Below are positions 13,085 through 24,464 of a DNA stretch of 64,000 nt, piece after piece. Below the pieces are notes generated by a model, which had not been told where the DNA came from, did not search any database, and saw nothing but the letters and a program-made list of their open reading frames with translations. This DNA is from Pyrenula massariospora (taxonomy: Eukaryota > Ascomycota > Eurotiomycetes > Pyrenulales > Pyrenulaceae). Location of the stretch: positions 930,001 through 994,000 of the forward strand of contig JAGFMI010000010.1 of NCBI GenBank assembly GCA_021030905.1, given 5' to 3'. Positions within the stretch are counted from its first letter, which is position 1. Every line of letters starts with the position of its first letter. Position numbers and translations under genes: made by a program.

Positions 13085-13931
13085 TCTGAATGTACTGGCT
13101 TTCAAAGATTTCTGAAGGCCTTGACGTGACAATTTTCTATGACACGAAGCAATGACAAGGTGGCTTTTTGGATTGATTTCAGGACATCTAGTGCAGATGC
13201 TATTTCCTGGGCAGGCGTTTTGGTTTCTTTTATTTCAGCATACCATAGGCTGAGAGAAGGAGACCCGTATGCTTTTGGTCGCAATGCTCGCCACTGAGCG
13301 TTGACAGGAGCCTCGATTGTACTTCTTGTCTCCTCTTTGCTTTCAAGGAGCTCTGTAATGTATGTATAGCACACAAACAAAACTGGTTGTAGTGTTTGAT
13401 TTTGTAGCTTAACATCTCTGATCTGTATTGGACATAGCACAGAGATCGAAATGTTTCTTGCATAAGGTTTCTCATATTGAATCAGATCTTGATTAATCGT
13501 CCTCGCTTGATGTGACCAGATTGTGAGAACCGCTACGCGCCAAGAACGCGTCTTGCGCGGTGATGCTTGGCGCAGATACTCTCCGTCCCTAAACAAGAAA
13601 ATTTGTTGCTATCCATTTCCTTCCCATTCATTTTCATTCCCTAGACCAGGTAGAACCCCCACCATTCGGCCCATTCTTTGAATCGTCTTTCCTTCTTGTT
13701 TCTACTTTGATCACCGACCTATGCCTCATGATTAAGTCAATGCCGGGACCTCACTTTTTCGTCCAATGACACCCCTGTCAATCGTTAATACGTTTGTTTT
13801 GTGTCGCTACTTAGAGGAGGTCCTGATCGACACTCTTTCAATTCAGCATTGATCTCCACTGCCTTGAAATTTTAGGATCGCGGTCCTCCCATTTTGCTTT
13901 TTTGATATTCAACAACTTCCCAGGATAGATT
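13085..13931. other. Intergenic, two genes in tandem
   Basis: Holds the 3' UTR of the Zn2Cys6 gene and the promoter and 5' UTR of the AAA-type ATPase gene. An antisense open frame of about 160 codons at 13102-13596 has no motif and is not accepted as a gene. Confidence 0.5.
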
Positions 13932-15686
13932 ATGAGGTTTCTAAAACGTCGTCCCGTATCTTTAATAGTGCGATCGACCAACCAATCGAGATTCCGTCTC
14001 GCTGCCGGAGCTCAAAAGCTGGCAATCTTCCAGATTCGTCACATTTCTCAGCCATATGGACCGTTCGGGGGTTCTCCAGGTCTCGACGCGCCAGAACCAG
14101 ACGACGATAACACTCCTAAGTCCCAGCAATCGAGAAAGACAAATGACCGACCCACATTTACGTCCCAGCTTCCGTCCACGCTGTATAAAATGTTCGAGAG
14201 TGCTGTCACTACGTTTGCATCCATTGCGGTTCTAGGTCTAGCCGGTTACTCTTATCATAGATACTACAAAAGCATCATCGTCCAGAAGATGGAAAATGCG
14301 TTTGCCCCCGGAGACCCGGTCTTGGAGCTAGCTGGCACCGGCGCTGATCAACAACCGCTCTCAGCGGGCTTCAAGCGTGTTGCGACTAGTGATTCGTCGG
14401 ACCATTGGGTTCCGCGGCATGAGCAGGAAAAGATTGATGCGATGGTATCGGGCAAGACGAAGGGGCACTATCATCTCATCATAGGCGAAAAAGGGACCGG
14501 TAAATCGAGTATGCTCTTGGATGCAATGCGGAAAGTCGACGGAGAGGGTGTGTCGATGTTTGAAGCGCATGCCGATCTGGAGATCTTTCGCATTCGTTTG
14601 GGCAAGGCTTTGGATTATGAGTTTCACGAGGACTACATTGGATCGCTCTTTTCCATAAGGGGACCTCGTGAGGGCGCACTACTGGATATCGAAAGGGCTT
14701 TCAATCAACTTCAAAAGGTTGCGTTAACGAGAAGATCGAAGAAAAGGGGGCCTCTCGTATTGATCATCAATTGCGCTCACCTCATTCGCGATGACGAGGA
14801 TGGACGGGATCTCTTGGAAATGATGCAGCAACGTGCCGAGCAATGGGCGGCTTCAAATTTAGTGACCATGATTTTCAACAGCGACGACTACTGGGTATAT
14901 GAACGATTGAAGAGGTACGCCACACGGATGGAAGTTTTGCCCGTCTTTGACCTACCCAAAGACCGCGCAATCTCTGCCCTTACCCAATACCGGAAGAAAT
15001 ATTTTCCAGAACAGCCAGCGGGCTCAGAAATACTTAATGCCGTCTATGACAGAGTTGGAGGAAGATTAACGTTTCTCAACCGGGTCGCCAAATCTGCGGA
15101 CATGCTGCGTACGTGTGAAAAGATCAAGCAGGCGGAAAAGACTTGGTACTTGAACCAATGCTGGATCCTGGGTGAGGAGATGGACGACGATGTCATGGAC
15201 CAGCAGAAGTACGCCTCTGCCGCCATGGTTCTCGCAAAAGCGCTTGTCGACCAGGAGAAAGAGATGAAGAACAGTTACGATCCTGAGAAGGGCCACATAT
15301 TACCTCAGATACCGCTCCACAAGGCAAGACAAATTATGACAAGGGCCGACTTTATTCAATCGTATGACCATGAGAACATATTTACCATCGATTCCAATGC
15401 CATGGTGCGCGCGGATAGTGTACCTATGCAGCATGCTTTCAGGGAAATTTGCTCTGAAGAAGGGTTCGATGAATATCTGGAGGCTACGCTGGATCGGATA
15501 TCGGCAATCGAAAGCTTGAACAGAACGAGAGAATTGACGGTGAAGGATCTTTGGAATATCCAGACAGGGGAAAATAGAGGTCGGTATGAGCTTATTACTC
15601 GAGACGCAAAAGCCCGAGAGACCGGCCGAGTTGAGTTTGGCGTCAAACCAGATCAGGTCGAAGATGATGAGAAAGACAGGAGCTGA
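13932..15686 (+). CDS. Mitochondrial AAA-type P-loop ATPase, fungal family with C-terminal winged helix
   Basis: Single exon, 584 residues. The N-terminus (MRFLKRRPVSLIVRS and onward) is basic, Ser/Arg-rich and lacks acidic residues for about 40 positions, as in a mitochondrial presequence. A hydrophobic segment at about 92-107 could anchor it in the inner membrane. The Walker A motif is GEKGTGKS at 185-192, and a Walker B-like strand LVLIINCAHLI lies at about 276-286. The region after the ATPase core (VFDLPKDRAISALTQYRKKYF, then VGGRLTFLNRVAKS) resembles the lid of STAND/Orc-Cdc6-like ATPases. The C-terminal part fits the winged-helix domain found in uncharacterised fungal AAA proteins. A loose resemblance to yeast Yme2 in layout (matrix targeting, membrane segment, ATPase) is noted but not claimed as orthology. 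The biochemical role is unknown. Confidence 0.8.
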   Translation: MRFLKRRPVSLIVRSTNQSRFRLAAGAQKLAIFQIRHISQPYGPFGGSPGLDAPEPDDDNTPKSQQSRKTNDRPTFTSQLPSTLYKMFESAVTTFASIAVLGLAGYSYHRYYKSIIVQKMENAFAPGDPVLELAGTGADQQPLSAGFKRVATSDSSDHWVPRHEQEKIDAMVSGKTKGHYHLIIGEKGTGKSSMLLDAMRKVDGEGVSMFEAHADLEIFRIRLGKALDYEFHEDYIGSLFSIRGPREGALLDIERAFNQLQKVALTRRSKKRGPLVLIINCAHLIRDDEDGRDLLEMMQQRAEQWAASNLVTMIFNSDDYWVYERLKRYATRMEVLPVFDLPKDRAISALTQYRKKYFPEQPAGSEILNAVYDRVGGRLTFLNRVAKSADMLRTCEKIKQAEKTWYLNQCWILGEEMDDDVMDQQKYASAAMVLAKALVDQEKEMKNSYDPEKGHILPQIPLHKARQIMTRADFIQSYDHENIFTIDSNAMVRADSVPMQHAFREICSEEGFDEYLEATLDRISAIESLNRTRELTVKDLWNIQTGENRGRYELITRDAKARETGRVEFGVKPDQVEDDEKDRS

Positions 15687-15758
15687 GCGCGGCGCCAACG
15701 ACATACAACCTCAGTCCAAAGGCACTCCCCTGAGAAGTATTTCAAAAGGTTCCTCATG

Positions 15759-16330
15759 TCAAAAAGCCGCCTCCTCCACCTCGCGAACAACCAACGTGGT
15801 CGTGGCAACCATCCCACCGATAGGGAAGACTACGCGCATCCCTCCCAGCCCCCCCCACCCAGCTATCAGATCCTCATCCTGCATGTGCTCCAGCCTCCTC
15901 TCGCCCCGCTCGACGTGCGCCTTCTCCAGCAGCTGTATGCCATCGATCCCGAGCGCCTACAACAGCTCTTCGTTCATGGCGCCTACGACGCGAAATGTGT
16001 ACGGGAAGGCACCAACAGATCCAACGATAGGGAATAGATAAACCAGATTCCAGGTTCGGAGGAGGGGGTACGCATAATTCAGACAGGCAAGCAAGGCATG
16101 GTGCGCATCCCAGCGTGGAAGATGGAGAATCACTAGCGGATCAGAGTGGGCGGTTGGGACGGCTAGTCGTCCGAGGTCGATCCATGGGATTGAGGGAGGA
16201 TGATAGTCGGGAGAGATATGGAGGACACGGCGTGGTTGTCGGCGATGAAGAGGGTGTTGAAGAGAATCTCGAGCGAAGACACGATGAGAACGGGAGAGGG
16301 GAGGATGGAGGATAATCATGAACCGGGATA
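15759..16330 (-). pseudogene. Decayed membrane-protein gene (stop codon and frame change)
   Basis: Reading the minus strand, one frame gives SLEILFNTLFIADNHAVSS and continues to a stop near 16165. A second frame then gives PRWDAHHALLACLNYAYPLL and a hydrophobic run up to GAMNEELL. A TAG follows (a single C-to-T change would make it from CAG). The same frame carries on as ALGIDGIQLLEKAHVERGE and a second hydrophobic stretch RVVFPIGGMVATTTLVV before a TGA at 15759. Together they look like one membrane protein interrupted by a frame change and one nonsense codon. No splice pair that repairs both was found, but a multi-intron gene cannot be excluded. I do not recognise the family. It converges on the AAA-type ATPase gene, 72 bp away. 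Confidence 0.35.
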
Positions 16331-17297
16331 CGGGAGCGATTTGATGGGAGCACACTGGTATGTACAGTACATAGAAACCACCAACAACTACGGCTCAACC
16401 ATCCCCTTTAACCCTCCCACCCCCTCCCCTCACCCCCTCCCCTCACACCAATACGAGCCCGTGTGCAAGTCCCTGTCTCCGAGCCATGCTCGCTCGACCA
16501 CGGCGCCTACCCATACATCTTGTGGAACCGCAGGTGGCGTGTTTTGACCTTTGTTGAAAGTTCAAATTTAGAGCATCAGCATGTCGGGGGCGTGACGTAC
16601 TGGTGGGCTTCGAGGGATGGGGTTGATTCCTAAGACGTTGAGCTTTAGAGAACGGACAGCGTCATGAGTGCCGAGTGCCGGGGTATGGCTACGATTTGTG
16701 TGGTGTTCTGCTAGCTAGCAATCTTGAAAACGTGGTTATGGTAATAAGAACTAACAGAGGTGAGAGCTTTGCGCGGTTGTTAGGGTGTTAGAATGAAATT
16801 GCTTTCTGCTCGACTTTGACTTTTGCAGGCGCGCCTACGGCGGTGTGTTCTTAGGTCGAGGAGCAGGAGTCGGAGGAGGAGGTTACTTTGTTTAGACTTG
16901 TATATATCTATCCCTGTCCGAACACTATAGACGAAGTACGGCCATCGACCTCGGTTTTATGGCTGGGACCCGAAAAAGCGGGGAGTATAGTGAACATTTT
17001 CTTTGTCTCTCCAGTGACTGGTTTATCGGCAAGGGTTCGCAAAATCGCATCACCAGTCTGTCATCAGTCCTTATCCACTTCTGCATTTAGCTGAAAACCC
17101 TAGATCAGCGAGCACGTGGATCTGTTGTGGCAGGCGCAGTAGCAAAGTGTTTTGGTCGGAAGTGACAGATCGCTGACCGGAGAGATGACCATGCTGACTG
17201 GTCAGTCGTATCGAGGTTGTGAAGTGGCGAAGCTCATATTTCCCGATAATCTTCCTATCGGTCCGCATTCAACTCCTGGTTAAGGTTCACACCTGTC
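16331..17297. other. Intergenic, nothing convincing
   Basis: About 970 bp without a supported gene. It contains a C-rich stretch near 16405-16445 and short open frames with no motifs. Confidence 0.45.
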
Positions 17298-18208
17298 CTA
17301 TGACTGCAGTTCATGCGGCGGCGGTCCCAGTGATATTGATGATGTCTTCCCAGCCCTAGAGCTTGAGCTAGTCGCATCAAGCTCTGCCTTTAACCCATAG
17401 TACTGGTGGTCTCCGCGGTCCGTTTTTCTTCCATTCGTATTTGCCAGCGCCGAGGTAGGTTTCTTCGTCTGCTTTCTTTGTCTGCGGAGAAAGTAGCAGA
17501 GGATGCATATGAGCACGACCACCGCGATGGCGACGCCAACGCTGACCCCAGTTATTGTCCCCGGGCTCAAGCCAGAGTTCGTCGCGTTCTGGGAGGTGGG
17601 GGCTGGGGAGAAGCTGGCTGTTATTTCGTTGGCACTCGAGGATTTTGTAGAAGTCGAGGTAGCATTGGCGCTTGCCTGGAAAGTCGAAGAAGATGCCGCC
17701 ATGGTTACTGTTGAGAGGTCATCCGGCGCTGGAGCTTGGAAAGATTCGTCTGTGGGAGCTGAACACGAGACATCTCCTTCGTTATTTAGTCCACAACAAT
17801 ACCAAAGATCGGCTGTGTTATTGTATACAACATCAGGCTTTCCTTGATCGACTGGAGAGGTACGCATTGGCTCTTAGCAGATCTGCTTTGCATGCAAACG
17901 ATGGATGGATGTCAGAAAACTCACCGCAGGCTTGGGGACATGCGGGATCTTGGTACGACGTGTCGGTGCATGATTGCATGAAGAACGTGACTTTCTGTTA
18001 GTTGCGATGCTCGTCCGTCGAAACGAAGGTAAACTTATCCACTCTGCCCTTTTGCTGCGCCGGTATCATGACAGAAACCGTTGGACAAGCAAACACTTAG
18101 ACTGTGGCAACAACCCGATGGTGGTGGCCCACAGGGAACGTCAAGATCAGATGTGTTCATTATGCCTCCAAGGAATTGTGCAGATTTTCGAAAGCACGAC
18201 GCAGTCAT
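17298..18208 (-). CDS. Ser/Thr-rich single-pass surface protein (wall-sensor-like); 5' end incomplete
   Basis: Exons 18208-18043, 17990-17925 and 17851-17298 join in phase. The second intron is GTGAGT to CTCCAG; the first is less certain. The ectodomain is Cys-rich (CGPPPSGCCHSLSVCLSNGFC, then QSCTD, DPACPQAC and LWYCCG), a pattern common in fungal extracellular proteins that carry a Mid2-like membrane anchor. A Ser/Thr/Ala-rich stalk follows. Then comes one transmembrane segment, GTITGVSVGVAIAVVVLICI, a basic stop-transfer RRQRKQTKK and a cytosolic tail of about 60 residues ending in GPPPHELQS. The family is thought to sense wall state or ligands. No signal peptide precedes the Cys-rich part in this model, so a short upstream exon (18210-18300) is likely; a Leu/Ile-rich start near 18297 is a candidate. 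Confidence 0.65.
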
Positions 18209-18299
18209 TGTTGCGGTTAGAACGCGTGGACCAAATGCAAAGACAATTCTAGTCTTGATTGACGACGATCGACAAAGGAAAGGAACGTATAGAGAGCAT

Positions 18300-19649
18300 T
18301 GGTGATGCCACCAAAGGACGGTAAAGAAGAGAAAAGTATTGCATGTGAGGTTGAGCACCGACGAATCAATTTGTTTCCAAAAAAAGAATTTTCCATTGCA
18401 TTCCTTCGCAATTGCCTCGTCGCAGCCTCGCGAACGGCATCTCGACTCAGCTCATTGATTCGTTCTCCGGCATTTTCATGAGTATCGAAAAGATGAGTGA
18501 GAGGTTTCAGCGTAGCCGAATAGAAAACATGAATGTCGCTGCTTAACTTCCAACGCACAAAAGCAGGGGCATTACATAGAGCATTATCCTGCAAAAGCGA
18601 TCTGCGAGATCTATCCAGGCTCCAAACGAGGACGTTTTGTTCCTCATACCAGCACCAAAGCACACTTTTTTGTCTGGAGTGGTCGGTCTGCTTGGATACC
18701 TAGGTAGAGAGAGAGAGAGTTGTGCTTCTAATGCACACGGCGCATTATTGTTGCCTCATATTGTCTTGGCACACGGCCCGGACAGCTCCATGTTCTGTAG
18801 GTACTTAAGGAAGCCACCGTCTCTCCACGGGTCCTCCCGTGTACGGCGGAGCTACTCACCGTCATCTTGCAAGGACTGCCTTGACGTGCAGTTCCGGACG
18901 TTTGATCGTCTTCACGTCGCCCTGGCGCTGGGGGCTAGAAATACAATGGCCACCCTACAATGTTCAGCTCGCCAACCCTATGTCGCCTAAGATTCGGAGT
19001 TTGCACTCCAGCCTCACCGCACTTTCTCTCAGTGTCGAGTATTGCTCGCACATCATGTTCTCAAGTCTGATTTCTTCACACCGCATTACAAGCGATGCCG
19101 GTCATCCATGCCTGCTGATAAATGGTTGACCTTTGTGATCATTCTCAGCCAGCAATGCCCCTTCCAGGATACACAAGACCGGCAATCGGCACCGCTGTTG
19201 CTTGTGCCTCGCTTCTTCGTAAACGACTACCTCCGCAAATCAAGCTCTCGAAAATGTCGACGCCAATGCAGGTACATCGGAGATATGGATAACCCCATCG
19301 AGACACCCCACCGACACCAGGCTCCAACCCAATGACGAAAACATCCGGCGACTCAACGCTGCTGCACAGAAGACCACGGATGGCCCGAGGCAAAGTGCTG
19401 TGTAAGCCTTTTATCTCTACGCCTCATACGTACGTACGCAAATGTAGGTGCGATCTTCGGTCTCAATTGACAATTCGGAAATTCGGATCCAGACGTGAAC
19501 ACTACGCAATTTTCTATCCAAGTGACACTGCTTCACTTGCACTTTTAAAATCCCATCATCTTCCCCTCTGTGTTTTACGACAACCACCCTTCTATTCTGT
19601 CTTTTCATCCGTTCACCCTCTTACCCAACCCACCGTCATCAAAGCAACA
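18300..19649. other. Intergenic between divergent genes
   Basis: Roughly 1.3 kb serving as a divergent promoter region for the surface-protein gene (minus) and the dienelactone hydrolase gene (plus). Open frames here are short and motif-free. A short GA microsatellite occurs near 18708-18718. Confidence 0.45.
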
Positions 19650-20522
19650 ATGTCTTCCTGCTGCACAACCGGCTTCCTCTGGCAAGGTACGCCCACTGGC
19701 CATGAGACCACCCTAGGCCCCTCCAAAAACCCAACCTACGTCTCTGGCACCTCCAAATCTACCGCTATTCTCCTCATTCACGACATCTTTGGCTGGACCT
19801 TGAACAACCTACGCCTCCTCGCCGACCACTTCGCCAAGGAAGCCGACGCCACCGTCTTCCTGCCTGATTTCTATGGCGGCGAGGTAGTGTTGCCAGAGCT
19901 TCTGGAAGATCCGGCCAAGAGAGAGAAGTTTGACCTGATGGGGTTTTTGACGAAGAATTCGAAGCAGGTGCGGTTCCCGGAGATCAAAGGATTTGCCGAG
20001 TATTTGAAAGGGGAGGGCGGGTTCCAGAAAGTAGGTGCAATTGGGTACTGCTGGGGTGGATGGGCGTGTTTCCAATTGGGCGCGAAAGGTTTGTTTGAGA
20101 TTTTCTTTAGACTTTCATTCGTTTCCCTAGACTCTCTGACATCCTGGGAAATCTTCCTCGCTGCGCCTTCATCTCACCCTCACGCCCACTAACACAGAAT
20201 CACAGGCGCCAACCTCGTAGACTGCATCTCCACCGCCCACCCCTCCCTCCTCACCAAGGACGAGATCACCGCCGTGTCAGTCCCCGTGCAGATCCTCGCC
20301 CCGGAAACCGACACCCAGCTCACCCCCGAGCTCAAGACGTTCGTCAACGAAACCATCCCCGGCCTCGGCCTGGAGTACGAGTACGTCTACTTTCCCGGCG
20401 TGGCGCACGGGTTCGCGGTGCGGTGCGACGAGAAGGACGAGAAGCAGCGGAGGGCCATGGTGCGGGCGAAGGACAGCGCGGTGGATTGGTTTAAGACGTA
20501 TTTGCATCCTGGGACTGCGTGA
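19650..20522 (+). CDS. Dienelactone hydrolase family protein
   Basis: Soluble alpha/beta hydrolase of the dienelactone hydrolase type. The start at 19650 gives the family's usual MSSCCTTGF. Exons 19650-20088 and 20206-20522 join through an intron from GTTTGT to ATCACAG that restores QLGAKGANLVDC, for 251 residues. The nucleophile elbow is IGYCWGGW with C134, the family's Cys in place of Ser. The other triad members are probably D182 (in LAPETDTQ) and H214 (in FPGVAHGF). Substrate is not predictable: fungal members include homologues of yeast Aim2 and enzymes acting on aromatic lactones. The open frame runs further upstream (to 19332), but that part lies in pyrimidine-rich 5' UTR-like DNA. RLP24 lies downstream in convergent orientation. 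Confidence 0.92.
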
Positions 20523-21276
20523 AAGGGGGGGGGGAAGTGAAATTTGCAGTGGGATGGGTTGGTGAGGTTTTGTTTTCGAGGGGAGGGGGGGATGAAGGGG
20601 ATGGCTTAGTCGGGAATCCGAGAGAAGACATTGATCCTACGTCAATGTCGTGATTTGTTAGCCGCAGATAGCACGATCTTTTATGACGTAAGGCAGGCAA
20701 GACATTGCTATGAAATACCAAGTACGTGACCATATCTTCGTCAGGCACATACTACTAGATGAAAAATCTACCGCTATCACAGAAATGTAGAGTGTGTCAA
20801 AGTGAACAGCATACATGTAACTCCTTGGTCCGTAGCTAATCAACTAGTCTTGCTAGGCACGCTATCGTATTGATCTGACATAAATCCAAGACACGAATTC
20901 CGACGTTTCATCGTCATTTTTCAGTCCCGAGATCTATATTATTTGATCATTCTATTATGATATAGATCTCTTGTAGTATGTATGAGGACTGCTGCGGACA
21001 TTTTTGACGGTGGAGCTCGAAAAGTGGTTGTGTGCTCTTCGGGACTGTGGAGGATAGATGGTGCGGTTCGACGGGGCACTGATGCTGAGTTTCGGCGAGA
21101 GCGCGGACGTGGACGCAATCTCTGGATTTCGGGATCGGAGAAGGGTTTGAAGCACTGCTGTAGTCCTGCATTCCAGTGCCGGGGGTCCGCTGACAGGAGG
21201 AATAAGCCATAGTTGGTAGAGATTGCCATCATAATCGAGAAACCCCAAGCCAAGAACCCGTGGTGTATCTTCTCTT
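20523..21276. other. Intergenic between convergent genes
   Basis: About 750 bp between the 3' ends of the dienelactone hydrolase gene and RLP24. G-rich just after 20523, then AT-rich. No supported gene. Confidence 0.5.
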
Positions 21277-21987
21277 TCAATCCACATCCATCTCCTCCCC
21301 CTCCACCCCCCCATCGACCCGCATCTTCATCTTCCTCCTCGCCTTCTGCCTCACCTTCTCCCTCCCCACCACCCTCTCCGCCGCCGCCGCCGTCTCCTTC
21401 TCCACTACCGCCTTCCCTTCCTCCCTCTCCCTCATCTCCCTCCCCAACAAATGCATCCCCCCCGCCACCACCCTCCGATCCTCCGCCCTCCTCCTCTCCC
21501 TCGCCGCCTTCCCGCCCAACCTCCTCTTCGCAAACACCCTCTCCCTCCTCCTCCTAATCTCTTCCACCCTTTCCATCGCCCTCAGCGTCGCGGCGACGAG
21601 GTTCCGGTCGTACTTGACGGGGACGTTGCGGCGCCGCTGGAACTGGCTGAGTAAGAGGTCGGTGTCGACGGTCATCTCCTTGCCGCGGAGGGCGCGGTGC
21701 GTCTTGGTCCAGCGCAGCTTGCGGGGGAGGCGCTTGTGCTTGAATGCGCTATGGCACTTGCTGCGGCAGAATTTGAAGGCTTTGGCGTCGTTGCGGACGA
21801 AGAGGATGCCTGGGGGGAGGTGAGTTGAGATGGTAGGGAGAGGGGGTTGTTGTGGGGGGGGGAGAGGAAGGACCTTTGCTGGGGTAGATTGGGCGGGAGC
21901 AGACGTGGCAGGTTTCGATTCTGGATGAGGGGTCAGATCAGAGAGAAGAGGCTTGGATGGGGAAGGTTGGTGGAGCGCGTACCTCAT
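21277..21987 (-). CDS. RLP24: Ribosome biogenesis protein Rlp24 (eL24-like)
   Basis: Nucleolar pre-60S assembly factor that holds the place of ribosomal protein eL24 and recruits the AAA ATPase Drg1. Three exons are joined: 21987-21983 (ATGAG only), 21920-21874 and 21809-21277, giving 194 residues. The joins recreate [18 protein letters not shown] followed by [19 protein letters not shown], with the zinc-ribbon cysteines C6, C9, C32 and C36 intact. The next part, [12 protein letters not shown]-like in the family, reads [12 protein letters not shown] here. [20 protein letters not shown] is also a family signature. The C-terminal third is highly charged (Arg/Glu-rich), as expected. The tiny first exon is typical for fungal ribosomal and biogenesis genes. 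A MITE-like element lies about 270 bp upstream. Confidence 0.95.
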   Translation of the reverse strand: MRYALHQPSPSKPLLSDLTPHPESKPATSAPAQSTPAKVLPLPPPQQPPLPTISTHLPPGILFVRNDAKAFKFCRSKCHSAFKHKRLPRKLRWTKTHRALRGKEMTVDTDLLLSQFQRRRNVPVKYDRNLVAATLRAMERVEEIRRRRERVFAKRRLGGKAARERRRAEDRRVVAGGMHLLGREMREREEGKAVVEKETAAAAERVVGREKVRQKARRKMKMRVDGGVEGEEMDVD

Positions 21988-22255
21988 GGTGGGAAGGTGG
22001 TCAAACGGTGAGGGTAGGAGGTAGAGGATACGTTGGTGACGGTGCTTGGTGCGGAGAGGGTCTGAATGTGGATGGGAGTATTGAAGAAGCGCTTTGCTAG
22101 ACCAGGAGGCGACTATGAACAATGTGGGTGCTGTCGCTTGGATAACAAGAGAAACAATAATAGTAGAGGCTTAACTTTTTACGCTGCTGTGCGCAGACAA
22201 ATTTACGCCAAGAAACCAAAAATCGGCACCGGGCTCACCGCGCTCCCGACCTAGG

Positions 22256-22351
22256 CGAGGCTCGGGGACACAAGTGGTGGTCACCCCGTCGGGCTCCTCA
22301 GGCTGATTATTAGCCAGCAGAGGGTGCCACGACTTCTGTACCCCAGCCTCG
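22256..22351. mobile_element. MITE-like inverted-repeat element, copy A (96 bp)
   Basis: The left end CGAGGCTCGGGGACACAAGT and the reverse complement of the right end, CGAGGCTGGGGTACAGAAGT, are similar over about 29 bp and enclose a spacer of about 38 bp. The same terminal sequence recurs in copies B, C and D in this window. The element carries no coding sequence and no clear target-site duplication was seen. It lies upstream of RLP24. Confidence 0.7.
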
Positions 22352-23062
22352 GGGGTTAATGCTGCCTGGAAGTGGTATTACTGGCGTGTCCATGAAGGCA
22401 ACACGGAGCTGAACCAAACGCAGAGACCCACAGGGTCTGATGCAAACGCTTACAGCTGCCGAGAGTGTGACTGAGGCACTTTGGAAATTGTGGCTTAAAG
22501 CCATGTTGTCGCTTGAGCATCGAACAATTCTTACGTGGCTGGGTCCGTCTTCTTAGGCGACGACTATCAGGCTAGGTTGATTTGCGCATCAATTGGCTTG
22601 CCATGTCCTGGTTCCTCATCATGTTGTTTTTTCCCTGCTCCTCGTCGCCTCTCCCTCTAGCTACAGTGATCGGTTATCAATAGTTTTTGACTTTGTGGAG
22701 CCTGCTCATTAACGTCATACTTTTTTTTGAAGTAGCACCTCTTTGTTTGACCGCTCGGCACGTTACGTGCCATGGCTTAAGGACCTTGCATTTCCGGTTT
22801 GCGTTATGTAGCGGCTCCTATTTCTTGAACGTTAATACTCTGTTCGCCTTGAACGCCCAAAAGAAATCTAATAGAGTGGATTCGATCTGTGCCTATATCT
22901 ACATGACTGTATATCGGTACTGACCGATTGTTAATGCCCATTCTGCCCAAACAAAATCCACCGACATACTAGTATTTCCGAGCCCACCAACTACTCGAAA
23001 ACTTAGACGGTTAACATAATCAACAATTTCCAACTATCCGTGGTGCTAGCAAAGCACGTCCC
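22352..23062. other. Intergenic, upstream of gasdermin-like gene
   Basis: About 700 bp, AT-rich towards 22680-23000, probably the promoter of the gene starting at 23063. No other feature seen. Confidence 0.5.
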
Positions 23063-24314
23063 ATGGCCCCAAATCTGAAGCCCCTCGACATTGTCTACGC
23101 AAATTACCTGAAGAATCACCCCTTTGGAACAGCTCTGTACACGCCTCAACCTTACCATCTCTTTCATCCCGGCTCAGTCGGTTACTTTGACAGCAATGGC
23201 TCCTGGAATCCCATCGCTGATCTATCCTCGCCAACTGACTTGTCCGCAATCGGTTATCTGCCTGTTGCCGAACCACTCGAGCGCGCTCCTGCTGAGAGAT
23301 CCATCCAATGGGGCCCAAAGGTATCCACGAAAACGAAAGCAAGGAAGGTCGGATTGGAATCAGGTATCTCTCCTGCTATCGCCTCAGCCATCCCAGTTGA
23401 TCTCGCTGCATGGTATCAGTTTACCTCGGAGGAAGAAGGAGGCGCCATCTTGCTCACCAAATCCCCCCTGAGACACGAAAAATACTATTACGAGTCACCC
23501 TTCAAAGCCTGGATCCGAGATAATGCGAGTTTACTACTCGAGACAAGAAAGGAGGTTCTCGATTATGGTCTTTGGATTGTGACCTCGACCTGGAGTTCTG
23601 AGGAATGTGCCATCAATGTGTGGAATGAAGCCGGTCAAAGTGTCGACGTGGGCTTCAAAAGTAGCGCTGTAGGGTTCGGAGAGTTGGCTCCATCAGGCGA
23701 CTGGTATGAAGATGGACGAGATGGCGGTTGGCTTAAAGTCAAGGCAGAGAAGGTAAGGCTACGCAACTAAGTCTACGTTACCCTTCACCCATTGCCTGAT
23801 TTATGAAGAGGCCACTCTCCGCACAATATTACCAGTATTTCAGAGCTATTAACTAAAATTCTCTTTTAGAACGATGACGGGAGAGTCGTTTTCTTCGGGG
23901 GTCTTCACTTCGGATACAGACGTATTCCCTTCGGTGAGGTAAGGAATCTGAAATTTAAGGACTCGGAGCTAAAAAGGAAGATCCATTCTCGCCAATTCCT
24001 AACTTTACACCTTCTTGCTTCATGCCCACGACATTACCTCTAACTTACCTTAAAATTTTGTTCCCAAAATCTGACAAGAAATATAAAAATAGAAACTCAA
24101 AGCAACCAAGCCTCCAAAGTCCTTTCGAAGTGGGACGGAAATACCGACTAAGGAGGCGCTCGAAACCGTGACGGAAATCCCAATTCCGGACGATGTGGCA
24201 TCCGAGAACAAAGAAATGTATGCGGTAGATTGTGAACCAGCTCTTGAGTCTGGTCCTTCATTAAGTCAGGGTCTGGGTGGTGCAGGAGATGAAGATGAGG
24301 ATGATATGTGGTGA
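23063..24314 (+). CDS. Fungal protein with gasdermin-N-like features (putative pore-forming effector)
   Basis: Exons 23063-23752, 23870-23938 and 24093-24314 all join in phase 0 (introns GTAAGG to TTTTAG and GTAAGG to AATAG), giving 326 residues. There is no signal peptide. The order of features recalls the gasdermin pore-forming domain: an early PGSVGYFDSNGSWNPIADL block (36-54), a short Ile-Gln-Trp strand (81-83), a Gly/Ala-rich amphipathic stretch (97-113), a helix (149-163), then the long strand block GLWIVTSTWSSEECAINVW (169-187). Exon 2 adds RVVFFGGLHFGYRR. The last 70 residues are polar and end in an acidic tail (GDEDEDDMW), which could be a regulatory piece. It converges, 150 bp apart, on a CHAT-protease gene. 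Published surveys of fungal gasdermin-like genes report frequent linkage to subtilisin-like or CHAT protease genes. The gasdermin assignment is inference from layout and neighbourhood; the exon structure is more certain. Confidence 0.6.
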
Positions 24315-24464
24315 GAGCAGAACGGCAAATGCTAAGGTTCCTACGGTAGCAGAAGGATGTTTCTTGATCAATTATGATGATGATAATTATCTTTATTAGA
24401 TGTAGGAGCCTTTTCACTTGATGATTTGATATGATATCACTCCGAGTAGAGGATAGAAACATTT

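Noticed and set aside
13102-13596. Minus-strand frame of 164 codons
   Set aside because: No domain, no signal peptide, and it lies where the 3' UTR of the regulator and promoter of the next gene are expected.
10387-20522. Possible secondary-metabolite cluster (regulator plus hydrolase)
   Set aside because: No PKS, NRPS, terpene synthase, P450 or transporter lies in the window, and the intervening genes look like housekeeping genes.
21213-21823. Plus-strand frames rich in Pro/Ser/Leu
   Set aside because: Antisense to the charged C-terminal exon of RLP24.
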